This document shows positions 21,016-31,380 of a DNA stretch of 64,000 bases, piece after piece. The translations under genes were made by a program, and so were the position numbers. A model generated the notes under the pieces. It searched no databases and was not told the origin of the DNA. It was given only the letters and a program-made list of their open reading frames with translations. Position 1 is the stretch's first letter. Every line of letters begins with the position of its first letter. Source of the stretch: Oncomelania hupensis (Eukaryota > Mollusca > Gastropoda > Littorinimorpha > Pomatiopsidae); contig CM072519.1 of the NCBI GenBank assembly GCA_036898135.1, positions 70,131,250 to 70,195,249 of the forward strand, given 5' to 3'.

Positions 21016-22371
21016 GTGGAAAGAGGGTGCGTGTGGGTAGGTGTATGCGTACGAGTGTGTGTACGTGCGTATGTGGGTGTAGACAGCGACAGCAACAGCA
21101 GCGACAGCAGCGGCGACAGCGGCAGCAAAGAGCGCGACAAGAAAAAAGCAAAGAACAGTGATGTGGGTGAAGACAGCGACAGCAGCAGCAGCGGCGACAG
21201 CGGCAGCAAAGAGCGCGACAAGAAAAAAGCAAAGAACAGTGATGCAGGTGCAGACAGCGACAGCGGCAGCAAAGAGCGCGACAAGGAAAAAGATGCGGGC
21301 AGAGATATTTGCAGCATGGATAGCTTGTACGAAGAAGTCTACAGAAATATCAAAAAAGCACAAACTAAACAAAAAAAATATTACGACAAAAGATTCAGCT
21401 CAACGCACAACTTGCATCCTGGTTCAGTTGTTTTTCTGAAAAATTTCAGAAGAACGACGCGTTTAGGGGACAAGACACAACCTTTCTGGGTCGGACCTTA
21501 TGAGGTTGAAAAGGTACTAGACAAAGGCAGAGTCCAGCTGAAAAACCTGAAGACAGGGAAAATCCTGAAGCACCTGTACAACGCTTCGAACTTGAAGGTG
21601 AAAGAGCAAGCTGATAGTGAAACCAACCAGTCCAGCAAACAAGAACTTCCTACCAGAAATGGGACACAATCAAAACCAGAGACTTCGGAACCAGAGGCTA
21701 CACAAAAAAACCAGCAGTCTCCCAATGAAGGCGGAAGTGTCCATGGCTCTCGCAAAAGGAAACAGAACGTTCCATTCAAAAGAGCCAAAATGCCTAAATC
21801 GGACTCTACAGAAAAACCACAACCAAACGCACAGGGGTTTTCAGATAGGCAAATGCATTTCAGACCAGTGGATTGGTATTGGCAGGAGAACGTGGCAGAC
21901 ATTCTGTATGTAGACATAGAAAAGAAACATTACGTCCAGGACGTCCCCAACGTGTCTGTGCATGATGCCCCGAAGGACAGTATCAGAATAATTGGAGACG
22001 GAAATTGCTTCTACAGAACTCTTAGTTTTTTCATTGTCGGTTCTCAGAACAAACACCTAGTCTTGAGGAGACTGATTGCAACTCACGTAAAAGACAATGA
22101 AGAAAAGTATTTTCAAATATCCAACAAAGAAGACTATGTTCGAACAAGTCGTATGGATCAACCAGGAGTCTGGTCGACTGAAGTAGACATCTTTGCATCA
22201 GCGACCTTTCTCAACACTGACATATTCGTGTATACCTCGCAAGGTCGTGCTGCGCCATGTTGGCTCAGGTACCAGCCTCTAAACAATGTCCCACAGCTGT
22301 TCCCACGCTCGGACCGATCAATGTATATTTGCAATTTGCATGATCATTTCACGCCAGTTTTGAAAGTTTAA
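21016..22371 (+). CDS. GPY/F + OTU cysteine protease protein of the Ginger1-like element
   Basis: Reading of 451 residues. Residues 1-22 come from GT-rich DNA and are doubtful; Met101 (MDSLYEEV) is an alternative start. Residues 23-97 are Ser/Asp and Lys-rich tandem repeats (SGSKERDKKKAKNSD). Residues 114-195 match the integrase C-terminal GPY/F module: QKKYYDKRFS, GSVVFLKNF, then PFWVGPYEV with GPY at 160-162. A basic, nuclear-signal-like stretch SRKRKQ...FKRAK lies at 244-257. Residues 310-451 are an OTU domain: GDGNCFYR gives Asp328 and Cys331, and LHDHFTPV gives His444, so the catalytic residues look intact. OTU enzymes cleave ubiquitin-type links. The DDE core expected upstream of GPY/F is absent. 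The OTU half is free of stops. Confidence 0.82.
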   Translation: MERGCVWVGVCVRVCVRAYVGVDSDSNSSDSSGDSGSKERDKKKAKNSDVGEDSDSSSSGDSGSKERDKKKAKNSDAGADSDSGSKERDKEKDAGRDICSMDSLYEEVYRNIKKAQTKQKKYYDKRFSSTHNLHPGSVVFLKNFRRTTRLGDKTQPFWVGPYEVEKVLDKGRVQLKNLKTGKILKHLYNASNLKVKEQADSETNQSSKQELPTRNGTQSKPETSEPEATQKNQQSPNEGGSVHGSRKRKQNVPFKRAKMPKSDSTEKPQPNAQGFSDRQMHFRPVDWYWQENVADILYVDIEKKHYVQDVPNVSVHDAPKDSIRIIGDGNCFYRTLSFFIVGSQNKHLVLRRLIATHVKDNEEKYFQISNKEDYVRTSRMDQPGVWSTEVDIFASATFLNTDIFVYTSQGRAAPCWLRYQPLNNVPQLFPRSDRSMYICNLHDHFTPVLKV

Positions 22372-22497
22372 ATTAAAATTTGAATTTGCATTACGTTAGT
22401 CCACACTTGATCCTCATGTACATTCTTCTATTATCTCGTGTCTCTTTCTTTCTTTCTTTCTTTGCGTAATGTGTCTGTGCGCGCACGTGTGTGTAGC

Positions 22498-22535
<38 letters not shown>

Positions 22536-23340
22536 TTACTGATAATAAAATCTGAGCGATGTGGCATATACATCACAAACACGCACCCCCCCCCCCTCTC
22601 CTATCTCCTCCCAAAAAAAAGTAGAAAAGAAAATAAAGTATTGTGCAGACAGTATGTCAATTCCGCCCACGATTAGCAAAAACTAAACCAAAATAATTGA
22701 TAACAGGCGCAGAATTTCAGTAACTAAGCATCATTTTGACAACCAACATGCGATTTTTTTCAAAATCCTTGCACTTGTACACTAATATTGTGTGAAAAGA
22801 TCAAAAGAATATAAAGAGATTATGTAAAAATAAAAACAAAACAAAACATTAGGCTATGGTAACTCAAACGTTTGCTTTGCGCATGGATAAAGAAAACATA
22901 AGATAGAATAACAACACTTTCTTAAATAAGACAAATAATAATAAAACAAATTACGTATACATCCACACAATTGTCACCTCCTTCTTCCCCCCCCCCCCCC
23001 CCCCCCCACTAACAATGTTTCCTCCAAATCACAAATATTCAGGGTTGGGACAGCTAGTTTTAATGAACATTTTAGCCGCTACATTTCCGCTACTATTTTA
23101 TGAAAAGTAGTCGCTACCTTTTCGCTACTTTTTTCTAAGGTGCATAGAAGGCAATAAAGCACACAAACACAGAGTTTAAAATAAAAAGAAAGAATACATT
23201 TTTATTCATAATACTTTTCACTTTCTAATGAAAATCGCGAATATTGAATGTAGTAATTTTCTGCAAAAAGTAGTTTTTTACGCTTTTTAAAAAATATAAA
23301 TTATTATGAATTTAAATTTAATTTATTTGATTTTTTTTTC
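22372..23340. other. Downstream region of the OTU gene
   Basis: AT-rich. AATAAA-type signals occur at about 22541 and 22633. Also present are a (TG)n tract (22498-22532) and C runs at 22587-22596 and 22987-23007. No second gene is readable, so I see no DDE core on this side either. Confidence 0.5.
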
Positions 23341-23342
23341 CA

Positions 23343-23475
23343 GTGAGTACGTCACTGATCACCTTATTTTACCTCATTGAACAGAGAGATGCGCCGCCCG
23401 CAAATGTGTTATTGTTAGCCGCACTCGACACGTTGCTTGCGGCACGCACAGTTACCCTTACCGCGCTTTCCGCAT
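23343..23475 (+). repeat. Dispersed repeat shared with 55520-55650
   Basis: GTCACTGATCACCTTATTTT and GCGCCGCCCGCAAATGT resemble the segment upstream of the PIP-box reading frame at 55520-55650. It may be a diverged fragment of the same mobile element. Confidence 0.5.
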
Positions 23476-23819
23476 CGCTGAATGGTCACGGGTCGACATT
23501 TCTGTGTCACAATTTGTGTGTATCCGATTTAAGGGGGAGGGGGTGGGGGGTGGATAGCAAGAACATATAATTTAGTACTTAACAAATACTGCGCTGCACA
23601 ATTTAATTTTGTTCTGATGATAATAATGCAGGATATTGATACGCGCAATTTCTCAAATTAATACTGACTCAAAGCGCAGCGCCCGTACACCAACACACGC
23701 TCAGAATACATCACAAACAATGAACACAGAAACAGAACAGACAAGCACGTAGCGCCCGTACACCAACACACGCAATGAACACAGAAACAGAACAGACAAG
23801 CACGTGGTGGCAGATCACT

Positions 23820-24043
23820 ATTAAATTTTTTATGGAAAGGAAAATTGATTTGTATTTTAAACTTTTGTTGGCTGCATCTATTTTGATGGGAGGGAGAAAA
23901 ACCGGAGTACCCGGAGAAACCCTCGGTGGCCAGAAAAAGTCTCGTACCTGAGTCACAAAGTTTTCGCTCCTTGCAGGGATCGAACCCGCGACCTTCGGCA
24001 TAGGAAAGCAGCGGTCTAACCGACTGCGCTACTGAGCCACCCC
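23820..24043 (-). mobile_element. tRNA-derived SINE, family S1, best copy
   Basis: The minus-strand head is GGTGGCTCAGTAGCGCAGTC (A box) with B box GGGTTCGATCCC about 45 bp on. The body has CCGAGGGTTTCTCCGGGTAC and TCCGGTTTTTCTCCCTCCC. It sits inside the Ginger1-like element. Confidence 0.85.
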
Positions 24044-24229
24044 AATGATGTCATATCGTTACTGATAAGCCATGTTATTATGTCTAAAAGTTAATCAACC
24101 TCTGGTAAAACAGAGAACAAAGTTAATATTGTACTAAACTGTATTGCAACTAACAAATCACAAACAATACATTGTTTTATTCGTTTATTTTAAACACGAA
24201 ATATAGAACTTCCCTGTGCAGTGTTTGCT

Positions 24230-26760
24230 GCATTTGATGAGTAGGGAGAGGGGGGGGGGCGGTTTTGGTCCTGTCCCCCGTTTGACTCCCATGTACAGTG
24301 TTTTGTAGTTACATCTAATGGTGTAGAGGGGGGAGGAAGCGGCTTTGGTCCTGTCCACGTTTGACTCCCTGTGCAGTGTTTGCTTCTTGTGATAGGGAGG
24401 GGGGCGGTTTTGGTCCTGTCCCCGTTTGACTCCCCTGTGCAGTGTTTGCTGCATGTGATGGGTAAGGGTGGGGGGCGGTTTTGGTCCTATCCCCGTTTTA
24501 CTCCCCCCGTGCAGTGTTTGCTGCATGTGGTGGGTAGGGGGGGGGGCGGTTTTGGTCCTGTCCCCGTTTGACTCCCCTGTGCAGTGTTTTCTCTATCTGA
24601 TGGGTGGGGGTGGGGGGGGCGGTTTTGGTCCTGTCCCCGTTGACTCCCCTCTGCAGTGTTTTCTGAATCTGATGGGTTAGGGGGGGGGGGGGGGCGGTCT
24701 TGATCCTGTCCCCGTTTGACTCCCCTGTTCAGTGTTTGCTGCATGTGGTGGGTAGGGGAGGGGGGCGGTTTTGATCCTGTCCCCGTTTAACTCCCCTGTG
24801 CAGTGTTTTGTAGTTACAACTAATTGTGTAGGAGGAGCGGTTTTGGTACTGTCCCCGTTTGGCTCTCCTGTACCGTGTTTTCTGCATCTGATGGGTGGGG
24901 GGGGGGGGGGGCGGTTTCGGTCCTGTCCCCGTTTGACTCCCCTATGCAGTATTTGCTGCATCTGATGGGTTGCGGAGGGGGGGGGGACGGTTTTGAACCC
25001 GTCCCCGTTTGACTCCCCGGTTCAGTGTTTGCTGCATGTGACGGGAAAGGGGGCGGTTTTGGTCCTGTCCCCGTTTAACTCCCCTGTAGAGTGTTTTCTG
25101 CATCTGATGGGTAGGGGGGGGGGCGGTTTTGGTCCTGTCCCCGTTTGACTCCCCTATGCAGTATTTGCTGCATCTGATGGGTTGGGGGGGGGGTGAGACG
25201 GGTTTGATCCCGTGCCCGTTTGACTCCCGGTTCAGTGTTTGCTGCATGCGATGGGTAGGGGGGCGGTTTTGGTCCTGTCCCCGTTTGACTCTCCTTTGCA
25301 GTGCTTTTTGCATCTGATGGATAGGGGGGCGGTTTTGGTCATGTCCCCGTTTAACTCCCCTATGCAGTATTTGCTGCATCTGATGGGTAAGGGGGGGGGA
25401 CGGTTTTGATCCCGTCCCCGTTTGACTCCCCGTTCAGTGTTTGCTGCATGTGATGGGTAGTGGGGCGGTTTTGGGCCTGTCCCTGTTTGACTCTCCTGTG
25501 CAGTGTTTTTTGCATCTGATGGATAGGGGGGCGGTTTTGGTCCTGACCCCGTTTAACTCCCCTGTGCAGTGTTTTCTGGATCTGATGGGTAGGGGGGGGG
25601 AGGGTGCGGTTTTGGTCCTGTCCCCGTTTAACTCTCCTGTGCAGTGTTTTTTGCATCTGATAGATAGGGGGGCGGTTTTGGTCCTGTCCCCGTTTAACTC
25701 CCCTGTGCAGTGTTTTCTGCATCTGATGGGTAGGGGGGGGGGGCGGTTTTTTTGTCCCGTCCCCGTTTGACTCCCTGGTTCAGTGTTTGCCGCATGTGAT
25801 GGGTAGGGGGGGGGGTTAGTACTGTCCCCGTTTAACTCCCCGGTTCAATGTTTGCTGCATGTGATGGGTAGGGGGGCGGTTTTGGTCCTGTCCCCGTTTA
25901 ACTCTCCTGTGCAGTGTTTTTTTGCATCTGATAGATAGGGGGGCGGTTTTGGTCCTGTCCCCGTTTAACTCCCCTGTGCAGTGTTTTCTGCATCTGATGG
26001 GTAGGGGGGGGGGGGGGCGGTTTTTTTGTCCCGTCCCCGTTTGACTCCCTGGTTCAGTGTTTGCCGCATGTGATGGGTAGGGGGGGGGGGTTAGTACTGT
26101 CCCCGTTTAACTCCCCGGTTCAGTGTTTGCTGCATGTGATGGGTAGGGGGCGGTTTTGGTCCTGTCCCCGTTTGACTCTCCTGTGCAGTGTTTTTTGCAT
26201 CTGATTGATAGGGGGGCGGTTTTGGTCCTGTCCCCGTTTAACTCCCCTATGCAGTATTTGCTGCATCTGATGGGTAAGGGGGAGGGGCGGTTTTGATCCC
26301 ATCCCCGTTTGACTCTCCTCTGCAGTATTTACTGCATCTGATGGGTTGTGGGGGGAGGGGGGGTCGGTTTTGATCCCGTCCCCGTTTGACTCCCCAGTTA
26401 AGTGTTTGCTGCATGTGATGGGTAGGGGGGGGGCAGTTTTGATCCTGTCCCCGTTTGACTCTCCTGTGCAGTGTTTTTTGCATCTGATGGATAGGGGGGG
26501 CGGTTTTAGCCCTGTCCCGTTTGACTCCCTTGTGCAGTGTTTTCTGCATCTGATTGGTAGGGGGGGGGGGGGTATTGGTCCTGTCCCCGTTTGACTCTCC
26601 TGTGCAGTGTTTTTTGCATCTAATGGATAGGGGGGCGGTTTTGGTCACGTCCCCATTTGACTCCCCTTTCATTGTATTTTACATGCATTTTGTTAGGGGG
26701 CCTGTTTTGGTCTTGTCCCCGTTTTACTCCCATGATTTTTTCTGATGAGATTACTGACGC
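24230..26760 (-). repeat. 67-bp satellite array, right arm (inverted)
   Basis: The same unit as the left arm in reverse: GGCGGTTTTGGTCCTGTCCC, CGTTTGACTCCCCTGTGCAG and TGTTTTCTGCATCTGATGGG. Units here are more diverged. Long G runs (up to ~14) vary in length. The TAGTTGTAACTAC-type variant also occurs here (about 24305 and 24810). One ~230-bp block at 25700-25870 is repeated at 25950-26120. Confidence 0.95.
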
Positions 26761-27049
26761 AGTCTTCAATTGCTCCTTTTAATAGGCTAGAGGGGGCCAG
26801 TCTGGGCCTGACCCAATCTGACTCTCATCGGTTCTAGATTAGCCCCCCAGGGGTCATTTTGGCACATCTAAATTTGTCCCAGAATGACTCCCGGGAGTGT
26901 ATCTGGGCCAGTCCCAGATTTACTCTCTGTTGCATGGGGGGCTGTTTTAGGACAGACCCACTTTAACTCCCGGGAGTCATTCTGGTACTGAAAAATGTGC
27001 GCCAAACTAACTCCCGGGAGGCTGATCTGGAACACAGTAGAGTGCATAA
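26761..27049. repeat. Diverged satellite and palindrome zone, right
   Basis: ACTCCCGGGAGT-type palindromes occur at about 26886, 26968 and 27010, with spacers unlike the left end. Also GGTTCTAGATTAGCCCCC near 26831. Confidence 0.75.
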
Positions 27050-27213
27050 CATCAATTGTTCCTATGTAATCTTCATTCACCAGAGAGTGATTTTGGAACA
27101 GGCTGGGGGTCAATCTGGTCCAGGACCAGAATAACTCCCGGGAGTAAATCTGGGACGGCCTGGTTTTACTCCCGGGAGTTAATTTGGGCCAGGGACGCTT
27201 TCGGCACGTTACA
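27050..27213 (-). repeat. Right terminal inverted repeat
   Basis: The minus strand begins TGTAACGTGCCGAAAGCGTC at 27213. Palindromes lie at 27134-27145 and 27168-27179. The 22 bp between them (27146-27167) read in the opposite sense to what an inverted repeat of the left end predicts. Confidence 0.88.
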
Positions 27214-27217
27214 CCGG
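27214..27217. other. Target-site duplication CCGG, right
   Basis: Matches 17121-17124. Confidence 0.7.
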
Positions 27218-27580
27218 CAATCGCTTCCGAGGCCAATACAAATAAGCAAAACAACAGTACCTTGTTAGATGCGAGAGGCAGTGTTTCACACAAGATGGCA
27301 ACAAGATGCCAGAGACGTTGCGGACAGAGATGTGTGCAAATGCTGTCGTCAACAGGTGGAGGAGCGCTTTTTAGCCCCAGTCCACCCGACCTTGAAATCG
27401 TAGTCTTTGGTCAGCAAAGGAATATGGCTGACCCGATCCGATGCCTCACGGATCGCTTTATCCCCGTTGTACGAGTCACTGCCGTGTCAAGCCGTATGGA
27501 GCCACGCCCGCTCCCAGGTAGGCAGCTGTAACCTTTACAGCACACAATTACCTCTTTCAGAGAGAAAGTCCACAAACCAA
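27218..27580. other. Right flank of the Ginger1-like element
   Basis: Higher GC than its surroundings, with an open + strand frame of ~115 codons (27184-27531) that starts inside the transposon end. I recognise no domain. It could be a host exon or 5' region, but no splice partner is visible. Confidence 0.3.
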
Positions 27581-27895
27581 TTAACAGATAACAGATAACA
27601 GATAACAGAACTTTATTTCGCCAAGTGACAAGCACGAGGAATACACTTTGATGTTGGCACACATATTTATACAAAACACAATAACAAAGCCAACCACATC
27701 TACGCGCAACCATCCACTTGCTGACACACTCATACAAGACTAGGAATAATACTGACTGGAAATTAGTAGAAACAGAATGATCAAATCAAATAGACACACA
27801 CATCCACACACATCTCTCGCTCTCTCAATTCTCTTCTCTTATCTTACACAAGCACTCTACATACATCTATAAATTCTCTCTCTATCACTTCCTCT
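27581..27895 (-). mobile_element. LINE 3'-end-like fragment with ACAGATA tail
   Basis: Four units of AACAGAT(A) at 27580-27608, then AACTTTATTTCGCCAAGTGAC. On the minus strand this is an AATAAAGTT end followed by a short tandem tail, the form seen at 58060 and 14885. The family is not identified. Confidence 0.45.
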
Positions 27896-27962
27896 TCTCA
27901 CTCTCTCTCTCTCTCTCTCTTCCTCTCTTTCTTTCTGTCTTTCTTTCACTCACTTCTCCCCC

Positions 27963-28042
<80 letters not shown>
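27896..28042. repeat. (CT)n microsatellite
   Basis: Imperfect CT at 27896-27955 and pure CT at 27968-28035. Confidence 0.96.
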
Positions 28043-28043
<1 letters not shown>

Positions 28044-28407
28044 ATGCATAAGTCACTGAGATAGTCCGGGATCATCGGGTGCCAGACAAGGAGTTGAGGT
28101 TTGTCACTGCTTGTGGAAAAAAACTGTTCTTGAAGCGGCAGGTACGGTACCGTGATAGGTTTCAATGCTTTCTACCTCTTTAGTTTTCACAGTTAACTTT
28201 TTCCGTTTCTTTCTTTTTTTTTAATCTTTTTTCCTTTTCCCTGGCCTACCACATATGTGACCGCACAGCCTGACACACACAATTCGACTGAGTAACATTG
28301 CCCCTATTTCGAACTATTCCTTCTCTCATTGGCTCAAGAATTTTAGCCAATCAAAAATACCATACAATATTCAATTTTTTTAAAAACCGGAAAAATCCCG
28401 TTCTCTG
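28043..28407. other. Unassigned sequence
   Basis: No gene seen; a poly-pyrimidine stretch at 28195-28245. Confidence 0.4.
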
Positions 28408-28518
28408 CACTATCACAAAGTTATCTTCTATAAAAAGGGAATTTTTCTAGGAAACGATTATTAGAAGATACTATCACAAAGTTATTTTCTATGATAGGGA
28501 ATTTTTCTAAGAAACAAC
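28408..28518. repeat. Dispersed ~60-bp repeat, tandem pair
   Basis: Two copies of the unit at 16703-16770 (ATCACAAAGTTATCTTCTAT, TTTTTCTAGGAAACGATTAT), here in direct tandem. Confidence 0.8.
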
Positions 28519-29285
28519 AAAAATTCCAAGAATAATTATCTCCTCGTTGTATTTTAATTTGGTCAGACTACCTTCACCATAAACCTGTTTGCTTCCACTT
28601 AATGTTAGTAGATCATGCGAGTGCGTCGTGCACGAGCGTGTTTGTCTATGTGCATGTATTTGTGCGTGTGCATGTATGTATGTGGTTGGGGGTATGGGGG
28701 TGGGAGGTAGGTGAGTGGTTGTGTGAGCCCGAGAGTGCAGGTGAACACTGTGAGCAGACTTTGGCTTTGCATTGTGCTTTCCAAAATAAACTGGTGATAC
28801 CATTATGATGATCTTTTTATAGCAGTAGTACTATCGGGTATGAAACATGGTTTGGCAAACAAAAAAACAAAAAAGGGATGCATATAACGTGGAACTGGAG
28901 ATTTACATTACATGCCATTATATAGTTGATGTAGTTTGAAAGTTTTGTTATGGTTTTTGTTTAAAGAAACGCGTGTGTAGATACCCAACTTTGAAGCCTT
29001 CTTTATGGGGGCGTCATATTGGTGGTCTAGATGCAATAGTATCCATACGCAATAGCTGTTAGTTGAGTTTTGTGAAGACAAAAAGACCTAGTTTTCAGAG
29101 TTGGTTGATGGACTTTGAGTCTTTAAAAGCTGTGTACTCTCTCAATTTTATGCCGGGTAATCTACTATATGCGCGAGTTACGAGTTATACTTTGGAAGTG
29201 CTTCCTTTAAATAGCATTTACTTCCTTAACACCAATATCGTACTTTAATGCTGTCGTACTTTAATACTTTTATGCTGTCAGTATT
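28519..29285. other. Sequence with no recognisable gene
   Basis: Short unrelated frames only; TG/TA-rich at 28640-28700. No repeat homology within the window. Confidence 0.45.
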
Positions 29286-30350
29286 TCATGTGTTGCTGGG
29301 TTCTGATATGGGATCAGCGGCATGCTAGTGCTGTGCTGGGTTGTGATATGGGATCAGCGGCATGCTATAGTGCTGGGTTGTGATATGGGATCAGCGGCAT
29401 GCTAGTACTGTGCTGGGTTGTGATATGGGATCAGCGGCATGCTATAGTGCTGTGCTGGGTTGTGATATGGGATCAGCGGCATGCTATAGTGCTGTGCTGG
29501 GTTGTGGTATGGGATCAGCGGCATGCTATAGTGCTGTGCTGGGTTGTGATATGGGATCAGCGGCATGCTATAGTGCTGTGCTGGGTTGTGACATGGGATC
29601 AGCGGCATGCTATAGTGCTGTGCTGGGTTGTGATATGGGATCAGCGGCATGCTATAGTGCTGTGCTGGGTTGTGGTATGGGATCAGCGGCATGCTAGTGC
29701 TGTGCTGGGTTGTGGTATGGGATCAGCGGCATGCTAGTGCTGTGCTGGGTTGTGGTATGGGATCAGCGGCATGCTAGTACTGTGCTGGGTTGTGATATGG
29801 GATCAGCGGCATGCTATAGTGCTGTGCTGGGTTGTGGTATGGGATCAGCGGCATGCTAGTACTGTGCTGGGTTGTGATATGGGATCAGCGGCATGCTAGT
29901 GCTGTGCTGCGTTGTGATATGGGATCAGCGGCATGCTATAGTGCTGGGTTGTGATATGGGATCAGCGGCATGCTATAGTGCTGTGCTGGGTTGTGATATG
30001 GGATCAGCGGCATGCTAGTGCTGTGCTGGGTTGTAATATGGGATCAGCGGCATGCTATAGTGCTGTGCTGGGTTGTGATATGGGATCAGCGGCATGCTAG
30101 TGCTGTGCTGGGTTGTGGTATGGGATCAGCGGCATGCTAGTGCTGTGCTGGGTTGTGGTATGGGATCAGCGGCATGCTAGTGCTGTGCTGGGTTGTGGTA
30201 TGGGATCAGCGGCATGCTATAGTGCTGGGTTGTGATATGGGATCAGCGGCATGCTATAGTGCTGTGCTGGGTTGTGATATGGGATCAGCGGCATGCTATA
30301 GTGCTGTGCTGGGTAATGTTATGGGATCAGCGGCATGCTAGTGCTGTCAG
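29286..30350. repeat. 42-bp minisatellite with 40- and 36-bp variants (about 26 units)
   Basis: Units contain GATATGGGATCAGCGGCATG and CTATAGTGCTGTGCTGGGTT. Loss of the AT in CTATAG gives 40 bp; loss of the TGTGC part gives a shorter form. Open frames in several phases are artefacts. Confidence 0.95.
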
Positions 30351-30613
30351 TATCAATCTACCATGTCTATGTCCAATTACCATTCGACTTCTTATTGCCA
30401 TTAAATGTAAAACTGTCTTTAAGATGTCTGTGCTTATGTAAAATATTTTATAAGTTAATGACGTTGTTGTATGGACTGGTGTTAACGTAATGGCTTTCAA
30501 TAAAATCAAAATTGCAATTCAATCTTAGCTGTGTACTTGCTGCGCGCTTTTGTCATTGCGGTTATGTATGTAATGTTTAATTTTATGTCAGCATGGAGAA
30601 GAGCTACAACTAC

Positions 30614-30820
30614 AGAGTTGTATGTAGGACATAGCTGTAGTAAAGAGAGGTTCGTAACTGTATTAGAGAGAGGTTCGTAGCTGTAGTAAAAAGAGGTTCG
30701 TAACTGTATTAGAGAGAGGTTCGTAGCTGTAGTAGAGAGAGGTTCGTAGCTGTATTAGAGAGAGGTTCGTAGCTGTAATAGAGAGAGGTTCGTAGCTGTA
30801 GTAGAGACAGGTTCGTGGCA
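30614..30820. repeat. 23-bp minisatellite (about 8 units)
   Basis: Units of TAGAGAGAGGTTCGTAGCTG with A/G and A/T variants, two of them linked: GTAGTA or GTATTA before the purine run, and GTAGCT or GTAACT after it. Confidence 0.92.
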
Positions 30821-30959
30821 GGCAAATTAATGAATTCGTCTTCCTTCTCCGCAAAGCCCAACTGGTCCTGTGAGGATTGCCATTGTTCGTTTGTCAGCGC
30901 CCTGACTTGACAGCCCGCTCACACTGAGGGTAGAGGGTTCCAGACGCTGGGGGGACAAC

Positions 30960-31380
30960 AGCAGATCTACCATGACCTTTTATGCCAAGGTCTTTCTCTC
31001 TGTGTCTTTCTCTCTGTCTGTTTATGTCTCTCTCACTGTCTGTTTTCCTTCAGTTTCCAATGTGCAGCCTTTCATGCCAGCCTGGACTGATTGCTGTCAT
31101 TCTGTCTTGGACTTTGTAGCGCCACCACTGAACCATGTTACCTACCACAGCGCTGTGTAGTTCTAGACTCCCTCATCATGCCAGCCTTTCTCCCTGGGTC
31201 TGTTTGGCTATCTCGCTACCTGCTTCTCTGTGTCTGTTTCTCCTTCTCTGTCTGCCTAGTCTGCCCCTCTCTCCCTGTGTCTCATTCTTCTCTGTCTCTC
31301 CCTCTTTGTCCCTTTCTCTGTGTCTGTCTGTCTGTCTGCCTGTCTATCTGTCTGTCTCTCTCTGTCTCTCTCTCCCCGCT
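30960..31380. other. CT-rich, TCTG-repeat region
   Basis: Low complexity with short TCTG/CTCT runs; no gene. A short repeated GACT...CATGCCAGCC segment occurs at 31071-31085 and 31178-31190. Confidence 0.5.

Larger units (their letters stand above)
17125..27213 (+). mobile_element. 10.1-kb Ginger1-like DNA transposon with satellite arms
   Basis: Both ends read TGTAACGTGCCGAAAGCGTC inward (right end on the minus strand), and CCGG flanks the element at 17121-17124 and 27214-27217. The ends carry 12-bp ACTCCCGGGAGT palindromes, then two inverted arrays of a 67-bp satellite (about 17290-20505 and 24230-26760), leaving a ~3.7-kb centre with one gene. That gene joins an integrase-type GPY/F module to an OTU protease. 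Ginger1 transposons are related to Ty3/gypsy integrase, have TGT ends and 4-bp duplications, carry GPY/F, and some carry OTU. No DDE core was found, so the copy is probably non-autonomous. Later insertions are R1 (20525-20690) and an S1 SINE (23820-24043). Confidence 0.82.

Noticed and set aside
20962..21372. Minus-strand Ala/Cys/Leu-rich frame
   Set aside because: Antisense of the Ser/Asp repeats at the 5' end of the OTU gene.
27184..27531. 115-codon + strand frame next to the transposon
   Set aside because: It starts inside the transposon terminus and has no recognisable domain; not called a gene.
29286..30350. Regular repeats that could suggest a CRISPR array
   Set aside because: No unique spacers between units; it is an ordinary minisatellite in a eukaryotic context.
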